NCBI RefSeq assembly: GCF_009856605.1
Contig: NZ_CP047242.1
Coordinates: 3,850,001-3,914,000 of the forward strand
DNA from: Trichormus variabilis 0441
Lineage (GTDB): Bacteria; Cyanobacteriota; Cyanobacteriia; Cyanobacteriales; Nostocaceae
Length of the DNA: 64,000 nt
Reading direction: 5' to 3'
Shown: one piece after another, positions 46,667 to 56,852 of the stretch
How positions within the stretch are numbered: the stretch's first letter is position 1
Layout: every line of letters begins with the position of its first letter
Program-made: the position numbers and the translations under genes
Notes under the pieces: model-generated
Told to the model about the DNA's origin: nothing
What the model saw: the letters and a program-made list of their open reading frames with translations, nothing else
Databases searched by the model: none

Positions 46667-47575
46667 ATGAGAGAAAAAATTGACGCTTTAACCCAAAATC
46701 TGAACCGTACCATTGTTGGCAAAACCGAGGCTATCCGCTTAGTATTAGTGGCACTTTTAGGGGGTGGTCATGCCTTACTAGAAGATGTCCCTGGAGTTGG
46801 CAAAACTCTCTTGGCTAAATCCCTGGCACGTTCACTGGATGGTACATTTCAACGACTGCAATGTACCCCTGATTTACTCCCCACAGATATCACTGGCACT
46901 AATATTTGGAACCCCAAAAGCGGCGAATTCAGTTTCATGCCTGGGCCGGTGTTTGCCAATGTTGTCTTAGCAGACGAAATTAACCGCGCCACACCCCGCA
47001 CTCAATCGGCTTTGTTGGAAGTGATGGAAGAACAACAGGTAACCGTTGATGGAGTTTCCCGCACAGTCCCCCATCCTTTTTTTGTGATTGCTACGCAAAA
47101 CCCTGTTGAGTATCAGGGTACATTCCCTTTACCAGAAGCTCAAATGGACAGGTTTATGTTGTCTTTAAGCTTGGGTTATCCGGGTGTGGATGAAGAACTA
47201 GAAATGTTGCAAAATCTCCAGCATGGTATTAAGGTTGGTGATTTACAGCCTTGTTTGACCTTGGCAGAGGTGGCAGAATTACGAGAAATCTGTTCTCAAG
47301 TCAAAGTAGAAACTGTTTTACAGCAATATATCCTGGAATTGGTCAGGTCTACACGCCAAGACGAAGAAATTACTCTCGGTGTCAGTCCACGGGGTACTGT
47401 TGCGCTACACAAAGCTACCCAAGCACTGGCTTTCTTATTAGGGCGTGATTATGCCATTCCTGATGATGTGAAATTTCTCGCTCCTCATGTCCTGTGCCAT
47501 CGCCTAATTGCCAGGGGTGGACGTAGTGCTAGAAGTATAGTTGATAGGTTATTGCGATCGCTACCTATTCCTTAA
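46667..47575 (+). CDS. MoxR-family AAA+ ATPase
   Basis: Chaperone-like ATPase, 302 residues, with Walker A GVGKTLLAKSLA (about 41-52), Walker B VVLADEINRATPRTQSALLEVM (about 99-120), sensor 1 ATQNPVEYQGTFPLPEAQMDRF and a C-terminal lid. MoxR proteins usually load or mature a partner with a von Willebrand factor A domain encoded next door together with a DUF58 protein. No such partner is nearby; flanking genes are ribF and a toxin-antitoxin pair. Its client is therefore unknown. Confidence 0.93.
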   Translation: MREKIDALTQNLNRTIVGKTEAIRLVLVALLGGGHALLEDVPGVGKTLLAKSLARSLDGTFQRLQCTPDLLPTDITGTNIWNPKSGEFSFMPGPVFANVVLADEINRATPRTQSALLEVMEEQQVTVDGVSRTVPHPFFVIATQNPVEYQGTFPLPEAQMDRFMLSLSLGYPGVDEELEMLQNLQHGIKVGDLQPCLTLAEVAELREICSQVKVETVLQQYILELVRSTRQDEEITLGVSPRGTVALHKATQALAFLLGRDYAIPDDVKFLAPHVLCHRLIARGGRSARSIVDRLLRSLPIP

Positions 47576-47629
47576 TCTGCTTGAGTTTGCTCGTGTTAGG
47601 ATCGCCTACAAAACAAGGTGGATAACAGA

Positions 47630-47887
47630 ATGAAGGCGATCGAAGTTACTGGCACAATTGATTCTCAGGGAAATCTAATTCTAGACCAGCCAATTCAGGG
47701 AACAACTTACCCTCATCAGGTGCGGGTAATTGTCTTGGTTCCAGAACAGGCGGAAACAGAAGAAGTTGACCCTGATGATACACCAGTTGAGGAAATTAAA
47801 GCTAGCTTGCGAAGAGCATTAAAGCAAGCTAAAGAAGGAAAACGCATACCCCTATCCCAAATGTGGGAGGGAATTGATGCCGAATGA
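47630..47887 (+). CDS. Antitoxin-like small protein
   Basis: About 85 residues. The N-terminus is a beta-strand domain of the AbrB/DUF2281-like sort (KAIEVTGTIDSQGNLILDQP, then VRVIVLVPE), the linker is acidic, and the C-terminal helix (ASLRRALKQAKEGKRIPLSQMWEGI) looks like a toxin-binding segment. The frame also opens at GTG 47618, but AAGGTGG stands eight bases before ATG 47630. Its stop overlaps the start of the following toxin gene, a standard antitoxin-toxin coupling. Confidence 0.82.
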   Translation: MKAIEVTGTIDSQGNLILDQPIQGTTYPHQVRVIVLVPEQAETEEVDPDDTPVEEIKASLRRALKQAKEGKRIPLSQMWEGIDAE

Positions 47888-48236
47888 ACAGCCATTGGTG
47901 TTAATAGATTTAACGCCTGAATATAAACAAAATTTACGCGACCTTGCCAAAAGATTTCGCAATATTCGCTCTGACGTTCAATCGATGATCGAGCAATTAC
48001 AACAAGGTAACTTTGTCGGAGGTAAAATTGGCGGCATTGGTGAGGAGTATGTTGTTTAGAAGGTGAGAGTCCGCAACACTAACATCCAAAAAGGTAAGAG
48101 TTCTGGATATCGATTAATTTATCAACTAGAATCACCGACAAGTATTTTGCTACTCACAATTTATTCCAAGTCTGACCGAGAAGATATCGGTGTCAATGAA
48201 ATTCGAGATACTATAGCTGATTTTTATGGTGAGTAA
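47877..48236 (+). pseudogene. RelE-type toxin gene interrupted by an in-frame TAG
   Basis: The frame starts at ATG 47877 after GGAGGG, overlapping the antitoxin stop. It runs through ALPEY-like RelE sequence (LTPEYKQNLRDLAKRFRNI) to TAG at 48057-48059 after about 60 residues. The same frame continues without interruption as KVRVRNTNIQKGKSSGYRLIYQL, then LLLTIYSKSDREDI, to TAA at 48234-48236. The downstream part holds the strands and basic residues of the RelE active site, so the short product should be inactive. A single change from a tyrosine codon (TAT or TAC) to TAG explains it. Restart at GTG 48063 or readthrough is possible but unsupported. Confidence 0.85.
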
Positions 48237-48341
48237 ATTTAACGCTCACATTTGAAGATACTCGCTACCACTCATCACTGTCTTAGGTACGTCTTATGAT
48301 AGAGCTACAAGTGCCACATCTACGTATTTGGGAAGTGAGGA

Positions 48342-48884
48342 ATGTCAAATCTGGTGAAACGCAAAGCCCGTACTAGTTCACTTAACCGCCGACCCCTGGG
48401 TTTAATTTTCATTATCCTGGTATGGAGTCTGGCTATGGGTTGGTTACTAGCCTTGGCAACTAGCGCCCACAGTGCTACACCTACAGCAGAAATTGGCACT
48501 GTTGACGTAATTCCCCCAGGACAAAAACTGGGACAAGAACTGTATTTAGAAAATTGTGCTACTTGCCACATTGGTTTACCACCGGCTGTTTTACCCAGTC
48601 AAACTTGGCGGAATCTTCTACAAGACTCACAGCATTATGGTGTACAAATCAAGCCTTTAATAGATCCACCACGGACTTTGGTCTGGCGGTATCTTTCCAC
48701 CTTTTCCCGTTCCCAGCTACCAGACGAAGAAACACCCTATCGCGTCAGAAATTCTCGTTATTTTAAAGCTCTACACCCTAAAGTTGATTTACCTCGACCT
48801 GTGCAGATCAATAGCTGTGTCAGTTGTCACCCTAGTGCAAGTCAGTATAATTTCCGTCGCCTGAGTGCAGAATGGGAGAAGTAG
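48342..48884 (+). CDS. Membrane-anchored c-type cytochrome with two CxxCH motifs
   Basis: A 180-residue protein with an N-terminal hydrophobic signal or anchor helix (about 20-44) and two haem-binding motifs, CATCH near 71 and CVSCH near 160. It faces the periplasm or thylakoid lumen and carries electrons; partners are unknown. The motifs are about 90 residues apart, more than in compact dihaem cytochromes, so each may sit in its own small fold. A GAGG site stands two bases before ATG 48342. Upstream of secA on the same strand, with 309 bases between them. Confidence 0.88.
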   Translation: MSNLVKRKARTSSLNRRPLGLIFIILVWSLAMGWLLALATSAHSATPTAEIGTVDVIPPGQKLGQELYLENCATCHIGLPPAVLPSQTWRNLLQDSQHYGVQIKPLIDPPRTLVWRYLSTFSRSQLPDEETPYRVRNSRYFKALHPKVDLPRPVQINSCVSCHPSASQYNFRRLSAEWEK

Positions 48885-49193
48885 GAGTGGATAACTAGCA
48901 GAGAATTTGAACTCAGAAACTCATTACTTCCCCATCGGATATTGCTACTTAGCGAGGATCGGCGTTCTCTGCCTCATCGGAAGGTGAAATGATACTATTA
49001 GAACAGTCTCAATTTTAAACTGCGATATAAAAGCGCTCGTTTAGTAAACTGACTAAATCAACATTTTTGTTGTTGAGTTAATTTTCATTTCATCCCCATC
49101 CATCACCCAAATGTTTGGGTAGGGTTAAATTCTTATAATCAATAGCCAGATCCCTCTAATTCCCATCCCTTCGATTTAGTTCTATAACTTGCC
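48885..49193. other. Intergenic region upstream of secA
   Basis: 309 bases, probably the secA promoter and leader. I see no repeat array, structured leader or short open frame of note. Confidence 0.4.
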
Positions 49194-51986
49194 ATGCTAA
49201 AACTCTTGTTGGGCGACCCCAACGCTCGTAAGCTCAAAAAATACCAACCCTATATTACAGAAATTAATCTCTTGGAAGAGGACATTAAAGTCCTCTCTGA
49301 TGAAGATTTAAAAGGTAAAACAGCAGAGTTTAAACAGCGACTTGCCAAAGGCGAAACTTTGGATGATATCCTGCCAGAAGCCTTTGCTGTGGTAAGAGAG
49401 GCAGGACGGCGAGTCTTAGGGTTGCGGCATTTTGATGTCCAGATGTTAGGCGGCGTGATTCTGCATAGTGGACAAATCGCAGAAATGAAAACCGGTGAAG
49501 GTAAAACCTTGGTGGCTACCTTACCGAGTTATTTAAATGCTTTGACTGGTAAGGGTGTACACGTAATCACCGTGAACGATTACCTGGCTCGTCGGGACGC
49601 AGAATGGATGGGACAGGTGCATCGCTTTCTGGGTTTGAGTGTCGGGCTGATTCAATCCAGCATGACTCCCAGTGAACGCCAGAAAAACTATGAGTGCGAT
49701 ATCACTTACGTTACCAATAGTGAAGTTGGTTTTGACTACCTGCGGGATAACATGGCTACATCAATGGCTGATGTGGTACAGCGTCCCTTTAACTATTGCG
49801 TCATTGACGAAGTAGATTCGATTCTAGTTGATGAAGCCCGCACACCTCTAATTATTTCTGGTCAGGTAGAAAGACCGACGGAAAAATATGTGCAAGCGGC
49901 GGAAATTGCTCTGACGCTACAAAAAGATGAGCATTATGAAGTAGATGAAAAAGCTCGTAACGTACTGCTGACAGATGAGGGTTTTGCACAAGCAGAAGAA
50001 CTGTTAGGAGTAACTGATTTATTTGACCCAGAAGACCCTTGGGCGCACTTTGTTTTCAATGCGATTAAAGCCAAAGAACTGTTCCTCAAGGACGTTAATT
50101 ATATCGTCCGTAATGGGGAAGTTGTGATTGTGGATGAATTTACCGGACGAGTGTTACCTGGAAGACGTTGGAGTGATGGTTTACACCAGGCTATTGAAGC
50201 TAAAGAACACGTAGATATTCAACCAGAGACTCAAACTTTAGCGACAATTACTTATCAAAACTTATTCTTGTTGTATCCCAAATTAGGTGGGATGACAGGA
50301 ACAGCGAAGACAGAAGAAGCTGAGTTTGAAAGAATTTACAAATTAGAAGTCACGATCATTCCCACTAACAGAATTAGAAGACGGGAAGACTTGTCTGACT
50401 TGGTATTTAAAAAAGAAATTGGCAAATGGCAGGCGATCGCGCGAGAATGTGCGGAGATGCACGAACTGGGTAGACCAGTGCTGGTAGGGACTACCAGTGT
50501 GGAAAAATCAGAATATCTCAGCCAATTACTGAGAGAACAAGGTATCCCCCACGAATTGCTCAACGCTCGTCCAGAAAACGTAGAACGGGAAGCCGAAATT
50601 GTTGCCCAAGCTGGACGCAGGGGTGCTGTCACCATCGCCACCAACATGGCAGGACGGGGTACAGATATTATCCTTGGTGGTAACTCTGAATACATGGCGC
50701 GGTTGAAATTGCGGGAATATTTTATGCCGCGTATTGTCCGACCAGATGACGAAGATGTGTTTGGTGTACAAAGGGCGGCAGGATTACCCACAGGACATGG
50801 CGCTGGTCAAGGCTTTGTTCCTGGAAAGAAAGTCAAGACTTGGAAGGCTTCGCCAGAGATTTTCCCCACGCAACTTTCTAAAGAAGCAGAACAACTCCTG
50901 AAAGAAGCAGTTGATTTTGCCGTGCGGGAATATGGCGATCGCTCTTTACCAGAATTGGAAGCAGAAGATAAAGTAGCAGTAGCCGCCGAAAAAGCCCCTA
51001 CGAACGACCCGGTAATTCAGAAATTGCGCGATGCTTACAAGCGAATTAAGCAGGAGTATGAAGAATTTACCAGCACCGAACATGATGAGGTAGTCTCACG
51101 GGGCGGTTTACACGTAATTGGCACAGAACGCCACGAATCACGGCGGATTGATAACCAATTGCGGGGACGGGCTGGGCGACAAGGCGACCCTGGTTCGACA
51201 AGATTCTTCCTCAGTTTAGAGGATAACTTACTGCGGATTTTTGGCGGCGATCGCGTTGCTGGCTTAATGGAAGCCTTCAATGTAGAAGATGATATGCCCA
51301 TTGAGTCGGGGATGCTGACCCGCAGTTTGGAAGGCGCACAAAGAAAAGTCGAAACTTATTACTACGACATCCGTAAGCAAGTATTTGAGTACGACGAGGT
51401 GATGAATAACCAACGTCGCGCCATCTACGCGGAACGTCGCCGGGTTCTGGAAGGTCAAGACTTGAAGGAACAGGTGATTAAGTACGCCGAGAAGACGATG
51501 GATGAAATCGTTGACTACTACATCAACGTTGATTTGCCCTCGGAAGAGTGGGAATTAGATAAGTTGGTGGATAAAGTCAAAGAGTTTGTTTATCTGCTGT
51601 CGGATATGCAGGCGAGTCAATTGGAAGATATGGGCGTGAGTGAGATTAAGGCGTTCCTCCATGAACAGGTACGCATTGCTTACGACCTCAAGGAAGCTCA
51701 AATTGACCAGATTCAGCCGGGGTTGATGCGTCAAGCTGAACGCTTCTTTATCTTGCAGCGTATTGATACTTTGTGGCGGGAACACTTGCAACAAATGGAT
51801 GCTTTGCGCGAGTCTGTTGGTTTGCGTGGTTATGGTCAGAAAGACCCGCTTATTGAGTATAAGAGCGAGGGTTATGAGTTGTTCTTGGATATGATGGTGA
51901 ATATCCGCCGCGATGTGGTTTATTCGCTGTTTATGTTCCAGCCCCAGCCTCAGCCAGTTGTACAAACTTCTTCGGAGATGGTTTAG
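49194..51986 (+). CDS. secA: Preprotein translocase ATPase SecA
   Basis: Motor of the SecYEG pathway in plasma and thylakoid membranes. The 930-residue protein starts [19 protein letters not shown]. Walker A is [20 protein letters not shown] (about 98-117), the DEAD-like motif is [21 protein letters not shown], and motif VI is [15 protein letters not shown]. The preprotein cross-linking and helical scaffold regions follow. The C-terminal zinc tail of many bacterial SecA proteins is missing; the protein ends in [14 protein letters not shown], as I expect for cyanobacteria. A clear terminator follows at 52018-52053. Confidence 0.98.
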   Translation: MLKLLLGDPNARKLKKYQPYITEINLLEEDIKVLSDEDLKGKTAEFKQRLAKGETLDDILPEAFAVVREAGRRVLGLRHFDVQMLGGVILHSGQIAEMKTGEGKTLVATLPSYLNALTGKGVHVITVNDYLARRDAEWMGQVHRFLGLSVGLIQSSMTPSERQKNYECDITYVTNSEVGFDYLRDNMATSMADVVQRPFNYCVIDEVDSILVDEARTPLIISGQVERPTEKYVQAAEIALTLQKDEHYEVDEKARNVLLTDEGFAQAEELLGVTDLFDPEDPWAHFVFNAIKAKELFLKDVNYIVRNGEVVIVDEFTGRVLPGRRWSDGLHQAIEAKEHVDIQPETQTLATITYQNLFLLYPKLGGMTGTAKTEEAEFERIYKLEVTIIPTNRIRRREDLSDLVFKKEIGKWQAIARECAEMHELGRPVLVGTTSVEKSEYLSQLLREQGIPHELLNARPENVEREAEIVAQAGRRGAVTIATNMAGRGTDIILGGNSEYMARLKLREYFMPRIVRPDDEDVFGVQRAAGLPTGHGAGQGFVPGKKVKTWKASPEIFPTQLSKEAEQLLKEAVDFAVREYGDRSLPELEAEDKVAVAAEKAPTNDPVIQKLRDAYKRIKQEYEEFTSTEHDEVVSRGGLHVIGTERHESRRIDNQLRGRAGRQGDPGSTRFFLSLEDNLLRIFGGDRVAGLMEAFNVEDDMPIESGMLTRSLEGAQRKVETYYYDIRKQVFEYDEVMNNQRRAIYAERRRVLEGQDLKEQVIKYAEKTMDEIVDYYINVDLPSEEWELDKLVDKVKEFVYLLSDMQASQLEDMGVSEIKAFLHEQVRIAYDLKEAQIDQIQPGLMRQAERFFILQRIDTLWREHLQQMDALRESVGLRGYGQKDPLIEYKSEGYELFLDMMVNIRRDVVYSLFMFQPQPQPVVQTSSEMV

Positions 51987-52017
51987 GGTTAAGTACCACA
52001 GATAAAATGTTTCACGC

Positions 52018-52061
52018 AAAGGCGCTAAGACGCAAAGTTGTCTTAGTGCCTTTGTGTTTTT
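52018..52061 (+). terminator. Rho-independent terminator after secA
   Basis: AAAGGCGCTAAGAC (52018-52031) pairs with GTCTTAGTGCCTTT (52040-52053), 14 pairs including one G-T wobble, around an eight-base loop, followed by GTGTTTTT. It lies 31 bases after the secA stop. Just after it, at about 52064-52100, is a GC-rich small repeat (CGCATTCGCCGTTAGGCGTT). Confidence 0.8.
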
Positions 52062-52226
52062 GAACGCATTCGCCGTTAGGCGTTCCCGCAGGGTAGGGGC
52101 GCGGAGATTGAAGGATAGTAAGGTGAGCTGAGTGCTGTTAGTACACACAGAATCGTGGGAATCATAAGTTACGCATACAAGTTGTATTTATCCACAAAAG
52201 CTTACCTTACAAAAAAGAGAATATTT

Positions 52227-54755
52227 ATGGTGTATGTATCACTTGATCTTGAGCAACTCAGAGAACAAGATACGAACTTTGTGCCTAAATCTCCTTTTCA
52301 GCACCAAATTGAGGCATTTGAAAAACTTAGTAATACTTTTCGGCTTGACAATAAAAAACCAGGCAGTGGAATATTAGTGCTGCCTACAGGTGCAGGTAAA
52401 ACATTTACGGCTGTAAGGTGGTTGTGTGATCATGTAGTTCCTAAAAATATTAAAATCCTTTGGTTAGCTCCTTCATATTATTTATTGGATCAAGCATTCT
52501 CTACTTTTAAAGAAAATGCACGAGGAATTTCATATTCTAAAAAAATATTAAATATTAGATGTGTTTCCAGCAATCCTTCTCATGCTAAAGCAGCATCTAT
52601 AAAATCAACCGATGATATTATCATCATGACAGTACAAACAGCTATCAGTAATTTAAGCCCTAATGCTTTAGATGGTTCAGGTAATAAGGTGAAAACACCT
52701 TTTAGAAAATTTATTGAAAATTGCAAAGAAACAGGTTTGTTTATAATAGTGGATGAAGCTCACCATTCACCTGCCTATGGTTGCAGAAATTTATTAATTG
52801 GTGAGATAGGACTTAGATCAATAGTACCCAATTCAAATATACTTGGTCTAACAGCCACACCAACTTATACAGATAAGACTAGAAGAGGTTGGTTATGGAA
52901 AATATATAAGGATGGAGTTAACGGAGTTATCTATCAAGCAGATAAAGAAGCCCTAATAGCACAAGATATTCTAGCTAGACCTAATTATATTGAAGTATCG
53001 ACTGGTACAGAAATGGTAGTCGATGATAGATTATATGAAAAATTAGTTAAACAACACAAAGACCTTCCTGAATCAATCATAGAAACTCTTGCAAACGATA
53101 AACATAGAAATAATCTTATAGTAAAAACTTATACATCAAATAAAGATATTTATGGTAAAACTATTATCTTTGCTGACCGTTGGTTTCAATGTGTTTATAT
53201 AAAAGATAAACTTCTTGAAAAAGGTATTAAAGCAGATGCTATTTATTCCCATATAGATGCTGATCCAGGTTCATCTGAGGCACGTAATAAGCGTAGAGAA
53301 GATGAAAATAAAACAATTTTAGATGAATTTAGGAACAATAAACTTGATGTTTTAATAAACGTAAGGATGTTAACAGAGGGGGCTGATATTCCTAATGTTC
53401 AAAGTGTCTTTATTACTCGCCAAACAACAAGCTCTATTCTCATGACTCAAATGATAGGTAGAGCATTACGTGGTAAAAAAATAAAAGGTAACAGTGAAGC
53501 AAATGTTGTTTTGTTCTTCGATGACTGGAAACGTTTAATTGATTGGGCTACACCACAAATTGGTGATACTAAAGATACAGGAAAAGAATCAACAATAAAG
53601 AGTTATCCACTAGAGTATATATCGATTCGCTTAGTTGAGGAATTATCAAAATCAATTGAGAGCGGTGGAGTCCATGAAGTAATATTCTCTAAAATTTTTC
53701 CTATTGGCTGGTATAAAACTGAAATTGTATATGCTGACTCTGACAAAAATAATGAATCAATAGAAGCGTTTACCGAATATGTTATGGTTTATGACCATAC
53801 ACAATCCAAGCTTAATAAGTTTATTAACTTTATTCTTGATTTCAAGTTGCCAGTTGAGTGGTCTAAAGAATATCTTAATGATGAATCCCTCGAACAACAA
53901 ATCGGAGAATGGATAGATTCATGGTTTGATTGGAAAACTGATAATTTGGGTGACAAACTTAGTGCTGATTTAATTAAAATCGTCAGACATATTGCACAAA
54001 ACCAATCTGCACCCGAATACTATTCATTTGACGAAAGAGAGAATTATGACTTAGATAGAATTGCCAAAAGACTTATTGACTTTTCGCCGAGAGAAATAGA
54101 TAAATACATAAACGAAGAGTTTGCAAAACCTGGAACATTATGGAAAACATTTTATAAAACGCCAAATCGCCTCATAACATCTGTTCATTTAGCTATCATT
54201 AAAATTATTCACGGGGGTGATAGTGAAATACCTACTATTACCGTTATCTCTCCATCTCCACATAAAGATCGAGAACTTTCAGAAAAAGAAAAAGTAAAAG
54301 TAAAAAAGCGAGACAGTTACACTTGCTTATGTTGTGGAGCCAATACTGAAGCTAAATTACAAGTTGACCACATTAAACCATTTTCTATGGGTGGGGAAAC
54401 ATCTATTCAGAATTCACAAACTTTATGTAATATTTGTAATAAATGCAAAGGAAAGAATGAAATTGACTTTCGATGTAATACAACAAAGTTGGCTATTCCC
54501 AAAAATTTAGATTTAACATTTAGAACAGAAAGCCAACATTCTATAAGAACTTTAACAAGAGTAGTTAATTTATTTTATCATTGCAAAGCCATTTACAAAA
54601 TTGAATGGGACAGTACCATCCGTGGATACATTATATATTTATATCCGGGAAATAATCCTCAATGGTTACTGCAACATAAAGCACAACTGCTGGAGTATAT
54701 TCAAGATAAGCTTGGTCGCCAAGCTTATAATATTGTGGTCACTACAAAAGAATAA
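52227..54755 (+). CDS. SF2 helicase with C-terminal HNH nuclease, likely defence
   Basis: An 842-residue two-part protein. The first two thirds are an SF2 restriction-type helicase: Walker A VLPTGAGKTFTAVRWL (about 56-71), motif II VDEAHHSPAYG, motif III GLTATPTYTDKT and the C-terminal VRMLTEGADIPNVQSVF and TQMIGRALRG. The last 150 residues are an HNH nuclease with CLCCG, LQVDHIKPFSMGGETS and CNICN, giving the His-containing core and two zinc-binding Cys pairs. The frame opens at 52155, but AGAGA precedes ATG 52227. The gene is distinctly AT-rich and I see no HIP1 octamer in its 2.5 kb, suggesting recent transfer. No methylase or specificity subunit is adjacent. Confidence 0.88.
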   Translation: MVYVSLDLEQLREQDTNFVPKSPFQHQIEAFEKLSNTFRLDNKKPGSGILVLPTGAGKTFTAVRWLCDHVVPKNIKILWLAPSYYLLDQAFSTFKENARGISYSKKILNIRCVSSNPSHAKAASIKSTDDIIIMTVQTAISNLSPNALDGSGNKVKTPFRKFIENCKETGLFIIVDEAHHSPAYGCRNLLIGEIGLRSIVPNSNILGLTATPTYTDKTRRGWLWKIYKDGVNGVIYQADKEALIAQDILARPNYIEVSTGTEMVVDDRLYEKLVKQHKDLPESIIETLANDKHRNNLIVKTYTSNKDIYGKTIIFADRWFQCVYIKDKLLEKGIKADAIYSHIDADPGSSEARNKRREDENKTILDEFRNNKLDVLINVRMLTEGADIPNVQSVFITRQTTSSILMTQMIGRALRGKKIKGNSEANVVLFFDDWKRLIDWATPQIGDTKDTGKESTIKSYPLEYISIRLVEELSKSIESGGVHEVIFSKIFPIGWYKTEIVYADSDKNNESIEAFTEYVMVYDHTQSKLNKFINFILDFKLPVEWSKEYLNDESLEQQIGEWIDSWFDWKTDNLGDKLSADLIKIVRHIAQNQSAPEYYSFDERENYDLDRIAKRLIDFSPREIDKYINEEFAKPGTLWKTFYKTPNRLITSVHLAIIKIIHGGDSEIPTITVISPSPHKDRELSEKEKVKVKKRDSYTCLCCGANTEAKLQVDHIKPFSMGGETSIQNSQTLCNICNKCKGKNEIDFRCNTTKLAIPKNLDLTFRTESQHSIRTLTRVVNLFYHCKAIYKIEWDSTIRGYIIYLYPGNNPQWLLQHKAQLLEYIQDKLGRQAYNIVVTTKE

Positions 54756-54853
54756 ATCATAAAATCTGAAACAGAATGTATTTGGCACAACTTATTAATT
54801 CAGGGTGGCTACGGCAATAACTAAACCAGCCAAATCAGCAAAAGTGTAAATTT

Positions 54854-55537
54854 ATGACTCAAGCCTTAACCAAACAAGTAATCTTTGATGAATTTATTGA
54901 TTGGTTGCCAGAAAACTCAGAGGGACGCTACGAGCTGCATGATGGAGTGATTGTCGAAATGCCAAAGCCAAGCGGGAAGCATTCCAATGTTATAGGCTTC
55001 CTGATAGAAGAATTATTCCTTAGCATCATCCAAATAGGGAAACGCGGTATTTGGACTATTCCCAGAGAGTCGATTGTTAAGCCTAACAGTAAATCTGGTT
55101 ATGAACCCGATATCATCGTTTTGGATCAAGAGGCGTTAAGCAATGAACCCCGATGGGAGCGTGAGTCCATCATTGAGAATCCAGCAAGTGTGAAGTTAAT
55201 TGTTGAAGTTGTCAGCACGGCAGTTGCTTCAAGCCGGGAAACCCGTCCAACGCACTGCCTCACTAACTGGCGTGATGATTATTACAAAAAGCGTGCTGAT
55301 TATGTTCGCGTAGCGTCTCGAAGGGAAGAGATGGGTATTCCTGAATACTGGATTGTAGACTATGCCGGCTTGGGTGGACGAGCTTTTATTGGCAACCCTA
55401 AACAGCCAACTATCTCAGTCAATTACCTAATTGAAGGTGAGTACCAAGTGAGTCAGTTTCGGCAAGGGGAACGCATTCAATCAGTTACATTCCCTGAGTT
55501 GGATTTAACTGTTGACCAAATTTTTCAGGTGGGATGA
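54854..55537 (+). CDS. Uma2-family nuclease-like protein with two repeat insertions
   Basis: Uma2 (DUF820) protein, a PD-(D/E)xK-like nuclease fold amplified in cyanobacteria, with unknown biological role. Core residues are in EPDIIVLDQE, KLIVEVVST and GIPEYWIVDY. At 227 residues it is about 22 longer than my reading of the canonical frame. Two insertions account for this: 45 bases at 55219-55263 and 21 bases at 55305-55325. Removing both restores VEVVSTNWRDDYYKKRADY followed by EEMGIPEYWIVDY. Neither insertion breaks the frame. A second Uma2 gene lies at 56963-57541. Confidence 0.9.
   Translation: MTQALTKQVIFDEFIDWLPENSEGRYELHDGVIVEMPKPSGKHSNVIGFLIEELFLSIIQIGKRGIWTIPRESIVKPNSKSGYEPDIIVLDQEALSNEPRWERESIIENPASVKLIVEVVSTAVASSRETRPTHCLTNWRDDYYKKRADYVRVASRREEMGIPEYWIVDYAGLGGRAFIGNPKQPTISVNYLIEGEYQVSQFRQGERIQSVTFPELDLTVDQIFQVG
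55219..55263. repeat. 45-bp in-frame repeat insertion in a Uma2 gene
   Basis: The insert begins GGCAGTTGCTTCAAGCCGGG and ends CACTGCCTCAC, between GTCAGCAC and TAACTGGCG of the parent gene. A CAC is present at both junctions, consistent with a three-base duplication. It resembles a GGCAGT...GTGCCTC dispersed repeat I recall from Nostoc genomes. It adds 15 residues (AVASSRETRPTHCLT or similar) after VEVVST. Confidence 0.8.
55305..55325. repeat. 21-bp in-frame repeat insertion in the same gene
   Basis: The insert TTCGCGTAGCGTCTCGAAGG plus G splits a GAA codon of ADYEEMG. The length of seven codons keeps the frame. The CGTAGCGTCTCG core belongs to the very small dispersed repeats (21-27 bases) described for Nostoc/Anabaena genomes. 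Confidence 0.8.
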
Positions 55538-55632
55538 TAAGTTGATTTGGGGAAAGTCCAAGGTGAAGGAACAGCGAGAAGGGATTCTGGGCTATTCTTA
55601 AATAGGTACGAGATTTGCCGAAGTAAGTAAGA

Positions 55633-56799
55633 ATGAAACTGGCAGCAAGAGTAAGTCAGGTAACACCTTCGATAACCTTAGCGATCGCAGCGAAAGCTAA
55701 GGCCATGAAGGCAGAGGGTATAGACGTTTGTAGTTTTAGCGCTGGTGAACCCGACTTTGATACCCCAGCGCATATCAAAGCAGCAGCCGCCAAGGCTTTG
55801 GATGAAGGCAAAACCAAGTATGGTGCAGCAGCTGGAGAACCAAAGTTAAGGGAAGCGATCGCCCACAAGTTGCAAAAGGATAATCATCTGGATTACAAGC
55901 CAGAGAATGTCATTGTCACTAATGGCGGTAAGCATTCGCTTTACAACTTGATTGTGGCGCTGATTGATCCAGGTGATGAGGTAATTATCCCTGCTCCCTA
56001 TTGGTTGAGTTATCCCGAAATGGTGACTCTGGTAGGTGGGAAGTCGGTAATTGTCCCCACAGATGCTTCCACTGGTTATAAAATTACTCCCGAACAACTG
56101 CGGAAAGCTATTACCCCCAAAACCAAGCTATTTGTCCTCAACTCCCCATCTAACCCCACAGGAATGGTGTATACACCAGAGGAAATCAAGGCTTTGGCTC
56201 AGGTAGTAGTTGATGCAGATATCTATGTTGTGTCTGATGAGATTTACGAAAAAATTCTCTATGATGGCGCACAGCATATCAGCATCGGTTCGCTAGGGAA
56301 GGAAATTTTTAACCGCACTTTGATTAGTAATGGCTTTGCCAAAGCTTATTCTATGACGGGGTGGCGCTTGGGGTATTTAGCCGGGCCAGTGGACATTATC
56401 AAGGCTGCTAGTTCCATTCAAGGGCATAGTACATCGAATGTGTGTACCTTTGCTCAATATGGGGCGATCGCTGCTTTGGAAGATTCCCAAGACTGTGTGG
56501 AAGAAATGCGCCAAGCTTTCGCTAAACGTCGTCAGGTAATGCTAGATCGACTCAACGCCATTCCCGGCTTGAGTACTGCAAAACCAGACGGTGCATTTTA
56601 TCTGTTTCCAGATATCAGCAAAACCGGTTTGAAATCCCTCGAATTTTGTGATGCTTTGATTGAAGAACACAAGGTTGCAGTGATTCCAGGGATAGCTTTT
56701 GGTGCTGATGACAACATCCGCCTCTCCTACGCCACCGATTTGGCAACAATTGAGAAAGGTTTGGATCGGTTAGAGAAGTTTGTCCGTTCTCGCATTTAG
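55633..56799 (+). CDS. aspC: Aspartate aminotransferase, class I (1-gamma type)
   Basis: PLP-dependent transaminase, 388 residues, interconverting aspartate and 2-oxoglutarate with oxaloacetate and glutamate; some cyanobacterial and plastid homologues also use prephenate. The PLP lysine is in [17 protein letters not shown] (about 235-251). The substrate arginine is in the C-terminal [10 protein letters not shown], and [15 protein letters not shown] gives the PLP-contacting asparagine. The length matches the prokaryotic 1-gamma group. The symbol is by function, not strict orthology to E. coli. A hairpin at 56853-56877 follows the stop. Confidence 0.94.
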   Translation: MKLAARVSQVTPSITLAIAAKAKAMKAEGIDVCSFSAGEPDFDTPAHIKAAAAKALDEGKTKYGAAAGEPKLREAIAHKLQKDNHLDYKPENVIVTNGGKHSLYNLIVALIDPGDEVIIPAPYWLSYPEMVTLVGGKSVIVPTDASTGYKITPEQLRKAITPKTKLFVLNSPSNPTGMVYTPEEIKALAQVVVDADIYVVSDEIYEKILYDGAQHISIGSLGKEIFNRTLISNGFAKAYSMTGWRLGYLAGPVDIIKAASSIQGHSTSNVCTFAQYGAIAALEDSQDCVEEMRQAFAKRRQVMLDRLNAIPGLSTAKPDGAFYLFPDISKTGLKSLEFCDALIEEHKVAVIPGIAFGADDNIRLSYATDLATIEKGLDRLEKFVRSRI

Positions 56800-56852
56800 T
56801 GAATCATCGGGTGTCAGCTACTGTCAAGTCAAAAATATCATACATCTTCTTA

